Shown here piece after piece: positions 25,186 to 35,426 of a stretch of 64,000 nt of DNA. Position 1 is the stretch's first letter. Every line of letters starts with the position of its first letter. This DNA comes from Actinomyces sp. oral taxon 897. GTDB taxonomy: Bacteria; Actinomycetota; Actinomycetes; Actinomycetales; Actinomycetaceae. The notes below the pieces were generated by a model. The model saw only the letters and a list, made by a program, of their open reading frames with translations, was not told the DNA's origin and did not search any database. A program made the translations under genes and the position numbers. Location of the stretch: NCBI RefSeq assembly GCF_002999235.1, contig NZ_CP027236.1:2852001-2916000 (forward strand), read 5' to 3'.

Positions 25186-26183
25186 GTGGAGGACAGTAGC
25201 TTCCGACCCGGTAAGCTCGTTGTTTGCTTCGTGGTGCTGACGTCCGCGGCGTGCTTGTATGGTGCTACCGTTGATCTTCATCCGATCTTTAAACTGTTGT
25301 ATGACATAGGGCCAGGACTTTTCTACTTGGCCAGTCTGGTTTTCATGTTCTCGCCGAGCCTCATCGGTTGCATTCTGATTCGCCGGTTCGGCAAGGGCAT
25401 ATGGTTGGAGCGATGGGAGGCGAAGATGCTTATCGGGCTGTCGTTCCCAATGGGGATGTACTTGTGCGACATTTTGGTGTCATGCTCCCACGCCGAAGCT
25501 TCCTTCATGACGTCGCTGTACGCCGCATGGAAAAACTGGGACAATGACCCCAGGATATTCGTGCGGCCCCGACCGTATTTCTGATCGCATGGGTTATGGG
25601 CTTTGTGTGGGCGGCGCTGGCAAACGTATTGGCTCATCCGCGTCGTACGTGGCACCGGATCGACTCGTGGATAAACAGTTTACCATATAGGTCGCAGATG
25701 TCAGCGTATCGTGAGAGCCATCAGAACGCCTTGCAATATGGTTTCGTGGTTCCTGTCAAAGAGAATCACGATTTGTCTGCCGTGGCACCTGCAGGCACCT
25801 TTGTAGGCTACTGGGGTGAACGTGCTTCCCTGATCAAGCGCACTCTCTGGTGGGTCGGTCTGATACTGCTGCTCCCAGCCCCTGTGTCACTGCTCTACCG
25901 ACGTGCAGTGTTCAGGTTGGATAGTCCTGATGTGGAGGTGCTCGTCATGGAACGTATCCTCATGTCGATCTTGCTGGGGATCCTGTGCTGGATCCTCAGT
26001 GCTGTCTTCGACGTCCTCCTGCGCCGTCGTCCCGAGAGCACGACCCCACCGTACCCTGCAGCAAGCACCGACAGACAGGTAGCAGTCACCGCAGTGTCAA
26101 CCGTACTCGTCATCTCAGCCTGTCTTGTCGCACTGCTGTGCCTGATTGGCATTAGCCTGCACGGGGTCTCAGTCACGTCCTGA
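25186..26183 (+). pseudogene. Tandem membrane-protein family, copy split by a frameshift
   Basis: The first half reads from the GTG at 25186 to a stop at 25584; the second continues in another frame to 26183. Around 25558-25562 a single-base loss moves the frame: the shifted reading gives AAPTVFLIAWVMGFVWAAL, which lines up with the intact neighbour at this point. With the frame restored the product would be about 330 residues with seven membrane segments. The 3' end is nearly identical to that of the next gene, so duplication or gene conversion is recent. It may be a true pseudogene or a sequencing error. Confidence 0.75.
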
Positions 26184-26283
26184 GATATGGCGCGGACGAG
26201 GGTCAGGGCCCGGCTGTGGGCTCTGGTACTTGACTCGCTATCGGGTTGTGAATCATGTCGAGGAAACTTTGGATGGTGATCCT

Positions 26284-27306
26284 GTGAGAGATAATGACGA
26301 CCGGGGACGCGGGCTGGCCCTGTGCTTCACCATAGTAGTGTCAGTTATCTATCTGGCCGGAGAGTATCATAACCGTGTTGCGCAGCTGTTCTATGGCACC
26401 TTAAACCTGGCTGTCGCTGCGTTCTTGGTCATCATGCAGTTTCTCCCGAGCGTCATGGGAGGAGCCGTGGTGCGCATATTCGGCAGAAGACTGAGGCTGG
26501 ATCGGTGGGAGTCCAGGTTATTTATTGGGTTTTCTCACCCCCTGGCGGCTTATATCTACGAACTCGTGAGGGAGGGAGACGCTCGCGGTGGCCCGTTCCC
26601 GCAGTCGCTGTATGTTGCGTGGAAGGAATGGGGTAATGGATCCATAATGAATGTCTGGACCTTGCTCGCGCTCTTATTGCTCTGGGTGTTAGGTGTTGTG
26701 TGGGTGAGCCTGGCGGACATACTGTGGCACCCACTTCGCAGCTGGAGGTGGATCAGGTCGAGAATGGCCGACAGAGTATCTGAAGCACAGGCGACGGTGT
26801 TCTGTGAGAGCCCTCATGAAAGCATGGAATATGGTTCTGCGCCCCAACTTGAGGCAGGCTCTGGCCCAGCTGCCGCGGTACCTGTGGACGCCTTTCTGGG
26901 CTACTGGGGTGAACGTGCCTCCGTGCTCAAGCGCACTCTCTGGTGGGCTGGGCTGATGCTGCTGCTCCCAGCCCCGGTGTCACTGCTCTGCCAACGTGCA
27001 GTGCATCATCTCTTCACGCTCTTCCCCGTGCAGGCACTCGGTTCTGATGCCGCCGTGGAGGTGATAGTCCTGGAACGTGTTCTCATATCGGTCTCGCTGG
27101 GGATCCTGTGCTGGATCCTCTGCGCCGTCCTCGACGTCCTCCTGCGCCGTCGTCCCGAGAGCACGACCCCACCGTACCCTGCAGCAGGCACCGACAGACA
27201 GGTAGCAGTCACCGCAGTGTCAACCGTACTCGTCATCTCAGCCTGCCTCGTCGCACTGCTGTGCCTTACCGGCATTAACCTGCACGGGACCACGGCTGCG
27301 TCTTGA
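26284..27306 (+). CDS. Tandem membrane-protein family, intact copy
   Basis: 340 residues with about seven membrane segments. The GTG at 26284 is chosen because MRDNDDRGRGLALCF aligns with the start of the preceding copy (MEDSSFRPGKLVVCF); the open frame reaches back to 26146. Between the two membrane blocks is a 60-residue cytoplasmic or external loop ending GYWGERASVLKRTLWW. The last 130 bases match the preceding copy almost base for base. Function unknown; last gene of the island. Confidence 0.72.
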   Translation: MRDNDDRGRGLALCFTIVVSVIYLAGEYHNRVAQLFYGTLNLAVAAFLVIMQFLPSVMGGAVVRIFGRRLRLDRWESRLFIGFSHPLAAYIYELVREGDARGGPFPQSLYVAWKEWGNGSIMNVWTLLALLLLWVLGVVWVSLADILWHPLRSWRWIRSRMADRVSEAQATVFCESPHESMEYGSAPQLEAGSGPAAAVPVDAFLGYWGERASVLKRTLWWAGLMLLLPAPVSLLCQRAVHHLFTLFPVQALGSDAAVEVIVLERVLISVSLGILCWILCAVLDVLLRRRPESTTPPYPAAGTDRQVAVTAVSTVLVISACLVALLCLTGINLHGTTAAS

Positions 27307-27381
27307 CGTATGGCGCGAGCGGGGCGAGGTTGATTTGCGGGGGGTGGGGGTTCCTGGTCTCTCGCGGCGCGGATTCGGGTG

Positions 27382-27606
27382 GCTCTATGCGGTCTCCTGG
27401 ATGTTCTGCTGCCTGTTTGCTGGCCTGGTTCGTGTGCGTGTCGCAGTCTGAGGATCAGAGCGGTGGGCACTCTCTGCCGCGCCGGGCCCCAGGTTCCTGA
27501 CCTGCGTGGACATTGGGTGCACAAAGGTGAGAACGGGGTGGGGTCGGCTCTGATCCTCAGACTGCGACAGAACCGTCCGCCCACCACCGCCGGGGCCGTG
27601 CACAGC
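27382..27606. repeat. Dispersed hairpin element, copy 1
   Basis: A 225-bp sequence that recurs at 61357-61582. Its core is a perfect 23-bp inverted repeat (27439-27461 and 27547-27569) enclosing 85 bases, with conserved flanks on both sides. In the second copy one stem position is changed on both strands (G-C to A-T), preserving pairing. It lies at the right edge of the island. It could be a miniature inverted-repeat element or a structured RNA. Confidence 0.85.
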
Positions 27607-28058
27607 ACCCCAGGTGCGGGGCGAGGCGGGCTGGCGGTGCCATAGCACCCCAGATGCGGGGCGGGGCAGCAGGCCCTGGGCCGGGCTACGGCTGGTGGCG
27701 ACGGGGTGCCGAGCCGGCTGGGACGGGGTCCGCGTCTCAGGCGGTACCGCGTCCGCGATGTATGCGCGCTCATGACGTGTTTGTGAGCGAGCGGATCGCG
27801 TCCTCGCGCGACGAACTTGTTACGTCCGTCTCACGTTTCAGTAACGACAACGTAAAATACCTGGTATCACGCCAACTAATGATCGTTTTTTGTGCAATCT
27901 TGCAGATCTTGCAGGAAACGGCCTCCCGGTGTGAGACGATTCGCCTGCTGCCGGGCGCGCCGCCGGTGCCCGCCCGGCACGCAGCCGCACCCGGCCGCCA
28001 CCACACCCCCTGCGAACCACCTGGTCCGCCTCACCGTCCCTGTCCAAAGGAGGACTAC
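27607..28058. other. Gap between the hairpin element and the second sugar operon
   Basis: A 20-bp phrase (AGCACCCCAGGTGCGGGGCG) occurs at 27604 and, with one change, at 27643. Further on, TAAAAT at 27853-27858 is a possible -10 for the binding-protein gene, but no good -35 is visible. No gene is supported. Confidence 0.4.
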
Positions 28059-29402
28059 ATGCGACTCGTCTCCCGCCGCTCAGTGCTTAGCGGCTCCGCT
28101 GCCCTCGCCATCGCCGCCACCCTCGCCGCCTGCTCGAGCTCCGATTCCGGCTCCGGCTCGGACGACGCCAAGGGCAGCATCTACTTCCTCAACTTCAAGC
28201 CCGAGGCGGACGAGGCCTTCAAGTCGATCGCCTCCACCTACAAGGAGAAGACCGGCGTCGAGGTCAAGGTGGTGACCGCCGCGGCCGGAACCTATGAGGC
28301 GACCCTCACCTCTGAGGTTGCCAAGTCCGACCCACCCACCCTGTTCAACCTCAACGGCCCCGTAGGCTACTCCAACTGGTCGGACTACGCCTCCGACCTG
28401 TCCGACACGGACGTCGCCAAGGCCCTGACCGACGCCTCCCTGGCCCTGAAGGGCGACGGCCACGTCGTCGGCGTCCCGCTGGCCATCGAGGGCTACGGCA
28501 TCATCTACAACGCCGCCATCCTCAACAAGTACTTCGCGCTGGAGGGCGCCAAGGCCAAGAGCGTGGACGAGATCAAGGGCTTCGACAAGCTCAAGGAGGT
28601 CGTCGAGGACATGCAGGCCAAGAAGGCCGACCTCGGCATCGACGGCGTCTTCGCCTCCACGTCCCTGGCCCCCGGGGAGGACTGGCGCTGGCAGACCCAC
28701 CTGGCCAACTACCCGGTCTTCTACGAGTACCGTGACGACAAGGTCGACGACCTCAAGGAGATCAAGCTGACCTACTCGGACAACTACAAGCAGATCTTCG
28801 ACCTCTACCTGGCCAACTCCACCGTCAGCCCCACCGAGGCCACCGCCAAGCAGGTGACCGACTCCATGAGCGAGTTCGCCCTGGGCAAGGCCGCCATGAT
28901 CCAGAACGGCAACTGGGCCTGGTCGCAGATCGCCAAGGTGGACGGCAACTCCGTCAAGGAGGAGGACATCCACTTCCTGCCCATCTACATTGGCGTCAAG
29001 GGCGAGGAGAAGGCCGGTATCGCCATCGGCACGGAGAACTACCTCACCGTCAACTCCCAGGCCACGGAGGCCAACCAGAAGGCCACGCGGGACTTCCTCA
29101 CCTGGCTCTTCACGGACCCCGAGGGGGCCAAGCTCGCCTCCGAGAAGCTCAGCATTATCGCGCCCTACAAGGCCTACGCCGACCTGGCCCCCAGCGACCC
29201 GCTGGGCAAGGAGGTCGTCACCTACATGGGCAACAGCGACCTCTACCCGGTCACCTGGGCCTTCCAGACCTTCCCCAGCCAGGACTTCAAGAAGCAGCTC
29301 GGCCAGCACCTGGCCCAGTACGCCTCCGGGAAGGAGGAGTGGAGCGCGGTCAAGGACTTCTTCACCAGCCAGTGGAAGACCGACAAGGCGGCCGCCTCCT
29401 GA
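28059..29402 (+). CDS. Sugar ABC transporter substrate-binding lipoprotein
   Basis: 447 residues. The ATG at 28059 has AAAGGAGG five bases upstream; upstream in-frame codons are noncoding. The N-terminus has SRRSVLSG and the lipobox LAAC, so it is a probable Tat-type lipoprotein, then a Ser/Asp/Gly linker. The solute-binding fold follows (IYFLNFKPEADEAFKSIA, LAIEGYGIIYN, WRWQTHLANYPVF). It belongs to the carbohydrate-binding family 1 group; the sugar is not identifiable. First gene of a four-gene operon with two permeases and a DUF624 protein, again without its own ATPase. Confidence 0.9.
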   Translation: MRLVSRRSVLSGSAALAIAATLAACSSSDSGSGSDDAKGSIYFLNFKPEADEAFKSIASTYKEKTGVEVKVVTAAAGTYEATLTSEVAKSDPPTLFNLNGPVGYSNWSDYASDLSDTDVAKALTDASLALKGDGHVVGVPLAIEGYGIIYNAAILNKYFALEGAKAKSVDEIKGFDKLKEVVEDMQAKKADLGIDGVFASTSLAPGEDWRWQTHLANYPVFYEYRDDKVDDLKEIKLTYSDNYKQIFDLYLANSTVSPTEATAKQVTDSMSEFALGKAAMIQNGNWAWSQIAKVDGNSVKEEDIHFLPIYIGVKGEEKAGIAIGTENYLTVNSQATEANQKATRDFLTWLFTDPEGAKLASEKLSIIAPYKAYADLAPSDPLGKEVVTYMGNSDLYPVTWAFQTFPSQDFKKQLGQHLAQYASGKEEWSAVKDFFTSQWKTDKAAAS

Positions 29403-29535
29403 GCCGCGCACCGGCCTAGCTCCAGGCGGCGGTGCCCGGCCAAGGCCAGCCGGGCACCGCCGCCCACCACCACCCCTCCGCCCCCCGCTCCGACCCGCTG
29501 GCGCACCGAGGCGCCGGCCCCACCACGAGGCACCC

Positions 29536-30381
29536 ATGACCAAGGCACTGAAGTACTACTTCCCGATATTCGCAGGACCAACTCTCCTGGCATTTCTCGT
29601 CGCATTCGTCGTCCCCTTCTTTATGGGGCTCTACCTGTCGTTCACCAAGTTCAAGGCGCTGACGAACGCGAAGTGGGTCGGCGGCGACAACTACCTCAAG
29701 GCCCTGGACCCGGGCTCGGGCTTCATCCCAGCGCTCGGCTTCACCGCCCTGGTCTCCGCGATCTCCATTATCACGGTGAACCTGGGGGCCTTCGCCCTGG
29801 CCTACATGCTCACCCGCAGGCTGCGCGGCACCAACTTCTTCCGGGCCGTCTTCTTCATGCCCAACCTCATTGGCGGCCTGGTCCTGGGCTACACCTGGCA
29901 GGCCATGCTCAACGCCGTCCTCAAGTACTGGGGCCAGACCATCACCAACGACTGGCACCTGGGCCTGGCGGGCCTGGTCATGCTGGTGAACTGGCAGCTC
30001 ATGGGCTACATGATGATCATCTACATCGCGGGCCTCCAGAACGTGCCGCCCGAGCTCATAGAGGCCGCCCAGATCGACGGCGCCTCCTCCTGGCAGACCC
30101 TGCGCAAGGTCACCCTGCCGATGATCATGCCCTCCATTACCATCTGCCTCTTCCTCACGCTGACCAGCACCTTCAAGATGTACGACCAGAACCTCGCCCT
30201 GACCGACGGGAACCCGCTGGGGAGGACCCGTATGGTCGCCCTCAACATCGTCGACACCATGTACGTCAAGAGGAACCAGGCCGGAGTGGCCCAGGCGGAG
30301 GCGGTCATCTTCTTCGTCATTGTGGCCGTCATGGCGCTCGTCCAGCTGCGCGCCACCCGTTCCAAGGAGGTTGACGCCTGA
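29536..30381 (+). CDS. Sugar ABC transporter permease, MalF/UgpA-like
   Basis: 281 residues, six membrane segments; ATG at 29536 after GAGG. The docking motif EAAQIDGASS lies near residue 176. The stop shares one base with the start of the second permease, so translation is coupled. An overlapping long reading frame from 28990 is not coding upstream of the ATG. Confidence 0.92.
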   Translation: MTKALKYYFPIFAGPTLLAFLVAFVVPFFMGLYLSFTKFKALTNAKWVGGDNYLKALDPGSGFIPALGFTALVSAISIITVNLGAFALAYMLTRRLRGTNFFRAVFFMPNLIGGLVLGYTWQAMLNAVLKYWGQTITNDWHLGLAGLVMLVNWQLMGYMMIIYIAGLQNVPPELIEAAQIDGASSWQTLRKVTLPMIMPSITICLFLTLTSTFKMYDQNLALTDGNPLGRTRMVALNIVDTMYVKRNQAGVAQAEAVIFFVIVAVMALVQLRATRSKEVDA

Positions 30382-31271
30382 TGAGCGCCCCCACCCAGAC
30401 CGTCTCTACCAGCACGCTCGTCCACGACCGTCCTCCCCGGTACAGTGCCAGACGAGACGCCGCCGTCATTGTCCTGACCCTGCTGACACTGGTCTGGATC
30501 GTCCCCCTGGTCTTTATCCTCGTTAACTCCTTCAAGGGTCGCTTCTACATCTCCGACGACCCCTTCGGGTTCCCTCTCGGGGACACCTTCGCGGGCCTGC
30601 AGAACTATGCCACCGGCCTGCGGCTCTCCGGGTTCCTACGCGCCATCGGCTGGTCCGTGTTCATCACGGTGGGGTCCGTGTCCGTCATTGTGCTGCTGAC
30701 CGCCATGACCGCCTACTACATTACGCGCATCAGGAACTGGTTGACGTCCGCGATCTACTACGCCTTCGCCTTCTCCATGATCGCCCCCTTCCAGATGGTC
30801 ATGTTCCCCACCTCCAAGGTGGCCGACATGCTCGGGCTGGCCACGCCCTGGGGCATGATCATCCTCTACCTGGGCTTTGGCGGGGGACTGAGCGTCTTCC
30901 TGTTCGCAGGGTTCATCAGGTCCATCCCCCTGGAGATCGAGGAGGCCGCCTACATTGACGGCTGCTCCCCGCTCCAGACCTACTTCCGGGTGGTCATGCC
31001 CCTGCTCAAGCCCACCGCCGTGACCGTGGCCATCCTCAACGCCATGTGGGTGTGGAACGACTTCCTCCTGCCCAACCTGGTCATTGGCCGCGACGACCGC
31101 TACAAGACCATCCCCATTGTCATCCAGATGCTCATCGGATCCAACGGGGACAAGGACACCGGCGCGCAGATGGCCATGCTGGTGCTGGCGGTCATCCCGA
31201 TCGTGGCCTTCTACCTGGCGTGCCAGAAGTACATTATCGAGGGGGTGGCGGCCGGCGCCGTCAAGGGCTGA
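30381..31271 (+). CDS. Sugar ABC transporter permease, MalG-like
   Basis: 296 residues, six membrane segments, ATG at 30381 overlapping the previous stop by one base, with AAGGAGG upstream inside the first permease gene. The docking motif EEAAYIDGCS sits near residue 191, and the C-terminus EGVAAGAVKG is typical. Forms the import channel with the gene before it. Confidence 0.92.
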   Translation: MSAPTQTVSTSTLVHDRPPRYSARRDAAVIVLTLLTLVWIVPLVFILVNSFKGRFYISDDPFGFPLGDTFAGLQNYATGLRLSGFLRAIGWSVFITVGSVSVIVLLTAMTAYYITRIRNWLTSAIYYAFAFSMIAPFQMVMFPTSKVADMLGLATPWGMIILYLGFGGGLSVFLFAGFIRSIPLEIEEAAYIDGCSPLQTYFRVVMPLLKPTAVTVAILNAMWVWNDFLLPNLVIGRDDRYKTIPIVIQMLIGSNGDKDTGAQMAMLVLAVIPIVAFYLACQKYIIEGVAAGAVKG

Positions 31272-31312
31272 ACGCCCCGGTGTCACCGCCCGCCCCACCG
31301 ACAAGGAACGCC

Positions 31313-31942
31313 GTGGCCTCCTTCATCCGCCCCGACTCGGCCTTCTACCAGGCCTGGTCCGCCGCCGCCGACCTGGTGGTCGTCAACCTGCTGACGCTCA
31401 CGGCCTGCCTGCCGGTACTGACCGCCGGAGCCTCCCTGACGGCCTGCGCCCGCGTGACCGGGGACATGGCCCGCGGCCAGGACGGCGGCGTCGCAGCCTC
31501 CTGGTGGCGCACTTTCCGTGCCGAGCTGGGACGCTCCCTGGGATGGTGGGTGCCGACGGCGGGCCTGCTCGCCCTGGCCCTGTGGGAGCGCCTGGTCCTG
31601 GGGCGGGCCGGGCAGGGGGTGCTGTCCGGGCTGGTCCTGGTCGGCGTGCTCCTCCTGGTGGCCGTGCTCGTGTGGCTGGTGCCCCTCACGGCCTTCTTCG
31701 ACGCGCCCCTGGGCCGCCACCTGGCCAACGCCGCCCGCCTGGCGGTGGGCGCCCTGGGCCTGACGGCGGCGAGCCTGGGCGTCCTGGCCGCGCCCCTCCT
31801 GCTGGCCTGGCTCGTGCCCGGCTCCTGGGCGGCGCTGGCCTGGTTCACGGTGCTGCTGGGGGTGGCCTTCCAGGCCTACCTCATCGCCCTCCTCCAACGC
31901 AGGACCATGAGCCGCCTCCGGCAGCGCGCCGCCCGGGCCTAG
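31313..31942 (+). CDS. DUF624 (YesL-like) membrane protein
   Basis: 209 residues with about five membrane segments. The opening FIRPDSAFYQAWSAAADLVVVNLLTLTACLPVLTAG is a hallmark of DUF624 proteins, which commonly sit at the end of sugar ABC operons; their role is unknown. The GTG at 31313 has AAGGA upstream, 41 bases after the permease stop, so it is part of the operon. Confidence 0.85.
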   Translation: MASFIRPDSAFYQAWSAAADLVVVNLLTLTACLPVLTAGASLTACARVTGDMARGQDGGVAASWWRTFRAELGRSLGWWVPTAGLLALALWERLVLGRAGQGVLSGLVLVGVLLLVAVLVWLVPLTAFFDAPLGRHLANAARLAVGALGLTAASLGVLAAPLLLAWLVPGSWAALAWFTVLLGVAFQAYLIALLQRRTMSRLRQRAARA

Positions 31943-33319
<1,377 letters not shown>

Positions 33320-33451
33320 GCCCTGCTGGCACGGCGGGGCGCGGCCCGGCCCGGTGCCGGCGCCCGGCTGGAGCTGGGACCCGGCGGCCTCGCCGGATCC
33401 GGTGTCCGGCGGTCTCCTGGGCGCGTGCGGGAGGCCGAGCACCGGTCGGGG

Positions 33452-34243
33452 CTACGCCGGGGACCCGTGCCGGGATCCGTCCTGGTCCTGGGAGACGTCG
33501 TCCTGGGCGGAGGAGGACGTGCCCGGGGCGTCATCGCCCCCCTGGGCGGTGCCGGTCCTGGCCGCGGCCGCCTGGGCGGCCAGCACCTTCCTCTTGCGGA
33601 CAACCACGAACCCGACCGCGGCCACGACCAGTACCAGGATGCCGCCCACGAGCAGACGCCCGGAGGCGCCCGACAGGATGGTGGTGTCGGAGGCCTCCAC
33701 GGCGACCGCCCGCAGGTCCTCGGGCTCGTCCAGGACGTTCTTCCACGTGGCCGTGTTGCCGTCCTTGGTGCCGTTGCCGGAGACCTCGGTGACCTTGCCC
33801 GGGAAGGTGGCGGAGATGGTCATCTCCAGGCCCTCGATCCCTGCCTCCGGGGCGATGTCCGCCTCCCTGCTCAGGACGTCCTTGGGGATGGTCAAAGTGT
33901 AGCTGCCGTCCGCGTGGGTGATGGAGCCGGACTTGCCGGTGGAGGCGAAGTTGGCCAGTGAGTCGCCGGACACCTTGATCTCGCAGGCGGGGAAGCCCTC
34001 GTACTCGGTGAAGGTGTAGGTCGCCTTGGTCCCCTCGGGCACGGTGCCCGTGCCCGCGAGCTTCTTGGTGCACTCGTCCTTGGTCAGGGCGCCCGAGCCC
34101 GTGTCGTCCCAGAGCGTCATGCCGTAGTCAACGGTGTCGTTGTCGTGGATCGTGAAGTCCGCGCGCACGCCGCAGGCAGACAGCAGGAGGACGCCGGGCA
34201 GGGCCAGGGCGAGGCCGAGGCGGCGCAGGTGGAGGGTAGTCAT
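33452..34243 (-). CDS. LppM-like lipoprotein, copy 1
   Basis: 263 residues: signal peptide with lipobox LSAC (residue 24), an extracytoplasmic domain of about 180 residues, one membrane helix near 195-215, and a short Ala/Ser-rich basic then acidic tail. The domain has FTIHDNDTVDYGMTLWDDTG and the GNGTKDGNTATW segment that marks the LppM group, as in mycobacterial LppM. First of three paralogues in a row on this strand (last in transcription order). Molecular role uncertain; LppM has been linked to cell-surface glycolipids. Confidence 0.8.
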   Translation of the reverse strand: MTTLHLRRLGLALALPGVLLLSACGVRADFTIHDNDTVDYGMTLWDDTGSGALTKDECTKKLAGTGTVPEGTKATYTFTEYEGFPACEIKVSGDSLANFASTGKSGSITHADGSYTLTIPKDVLSREADIAPEAGIEGLEMTISATFPGKVTEVSGNGTKDGNTATWKNVLDEPEDLRAVAVEASDTTILSGASGRLLVGGILVLVVAAVGFVVVRKRKVLAAQAAAARTGTAQGGDDAPGTSSSAQDDVSQDQDGSRHGSPA

Positions 34244-34454
34244 GGCAGAAGTCTACGGAGACGGGGGCGGGGCCCAGGACACCCGGGTCCCGCCCCTATC
34301 ACCGGTAGCGGCTCGTACGCCACCACGCCTCCTGCGCCAGCGCCCGCCCCGTGCGTCGGTAGCGGCTCGCTGCACGTGGGGGGTAGGTGACCAGCAGGTG
34401 CGGGCCCGCCCGTGCGCTGGCAGCGGCTCGCGCGCCGGGCTTCAGTACAGGGCT

Positions 34455-35306
34455 TTAGTACTGCGGAGGCTGGTAGGCGGACTGGTCGGGCTGCTGGTAG
34501 TCGCCCTGAGCCGCAGGCTGGGAGTAGCCCTGCTGGGGGGCGTAGCTCGAGGGGTAGGCCGCCTGGGCCGCCGCCTGCCTCTTGCTCCTCCTGCGGGAGG
34601 CCACGACGACGGCCACGATCACGCCGACCGCCACCAGGGCGCCGACGACGCCCAGGACGATCCACAGCGTGGAGGAGCTCCCGGAGCTGGTGGAGCTGGT
34701 CGAGGAGCTCCCGGCCGCGGAGGAGCCGTCCTTGTCGGCCGGGGCCGTGGGCTTGCCGTCCAGGCCCACGGCCTTGAGGTCGCCGGTCTCCTCAGCCATC
34801 TTGCTCCACACGGCGGTATTGCCCTCCTTGGTCCCGTTGCCGGAGACCTCGGTGACCTCACCGGGGAAGGTGACCCTCAGCTCCACGGGGAACAGGTTCA
34901 GGGCGGCGGCGGTCTGCGGGTCCTTCTTCATGTTCTCGATGGCGCTGTGGGACATGAGGAACGTGTACCTGCCGTCCGCGTGGGTAATGGTGAGGTCCTT
35001 GTTGCCCGAGCTGATAGGCGCCCTGGTCGTCTTTATCTCGCAGGCCGGGGCGCCGTTGTGGTCGGTGAAGGTGTAGGTGGGCTTGGTCCCCGAGGGGAGG
35101 CCGGACGAACCGCCCATTGCCGACTCGGTGCACGTGTCCTTGGTCAGGGTGCCCGATCCCGTGTCGTCCCACACCAGCATGGTGAGCTCGAAGGTGTCGT
35201 CGTCGTGGATGGTGAAGCCGATCTGCGCCCCGCAGGCGGACAGCAGCAGGACCAGGGGGGTAAGCAGGGCGACGCCCAGGCGCCGCGACCGTGAGGGGGT
35301 ACTCAT
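34455..35306 (-). CDS. LppM-like lipoprotein, copy 2
   Basis: 283 residues with the same plan: lipobox [36 protein letters not shown], a Ser/Thr-rich stalk, a membrane helix near 205-230, and a cytoplasmic tail rich in Gln, Tyr and Pro (QQGYSQPAAQGDYQQPDQ). The ATG is at 35306. The tail suggests a disordered, self-associating segment. The next gene upstream (copy 3) is separated from it by a terminator. Confidence 0.8.
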   Translation of the reverse strand: MSTPSRSRRLGVALLTPLVLLLSACGAQIGFTIHDDDTFELTMLVWDDTGSGTLTKDTCTESAMGGSSGLPSGTKPTYTFTDHNGAPACEIKTTRAPISSGNKDLTITHADGRYTFLMSHSAIENMKKDPQTAAALNLFPVELRVTFPGEVTEVSGNGTKEGNTAVWSKMAEETGDLKAVGLDGKPTAPADKDGSSAAGSSSTSSTSSGSSSTLWIVLGVVGALVAVGVIVAVVVASRRRSKRQAAAQAAYPSSYAPQQGYSQPAAQGDYQQPDQSAYQPPQY

Positions 35307-35356
35307 AGACGGGAGTCTACGGAAGAGCGCGGCAAAAGGGGGAGCCCCGGGAGCGG

Positions 35357-35400
35357 CAAAAATAAGGGGGAGCCCCGGGACGTGCTTCCCGGGGCTCCCT
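35357..35400 (-). terminator. Rho-independent terminator after LppM copy 3
   Basis: On the minus strand a 13-bp stem (35387-35399 with 35368-35380) and 6-base loop is followed by CCTTATTTTT, a genuine U-rich tail. It ends transcription of the gene at 35427-36242. Confidence 0.9.
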
Positions 35401-35426
35401 CAGGTACGCAGCTGATCGGGTGCCGG

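Noticed and set aside
27303..27645. Short frames across the hairpin element (QSEDQS-type)
   Set aside because: The same words appear on both strands because the element is an inverted repeat; the shared sequence is better explained as noncoding.
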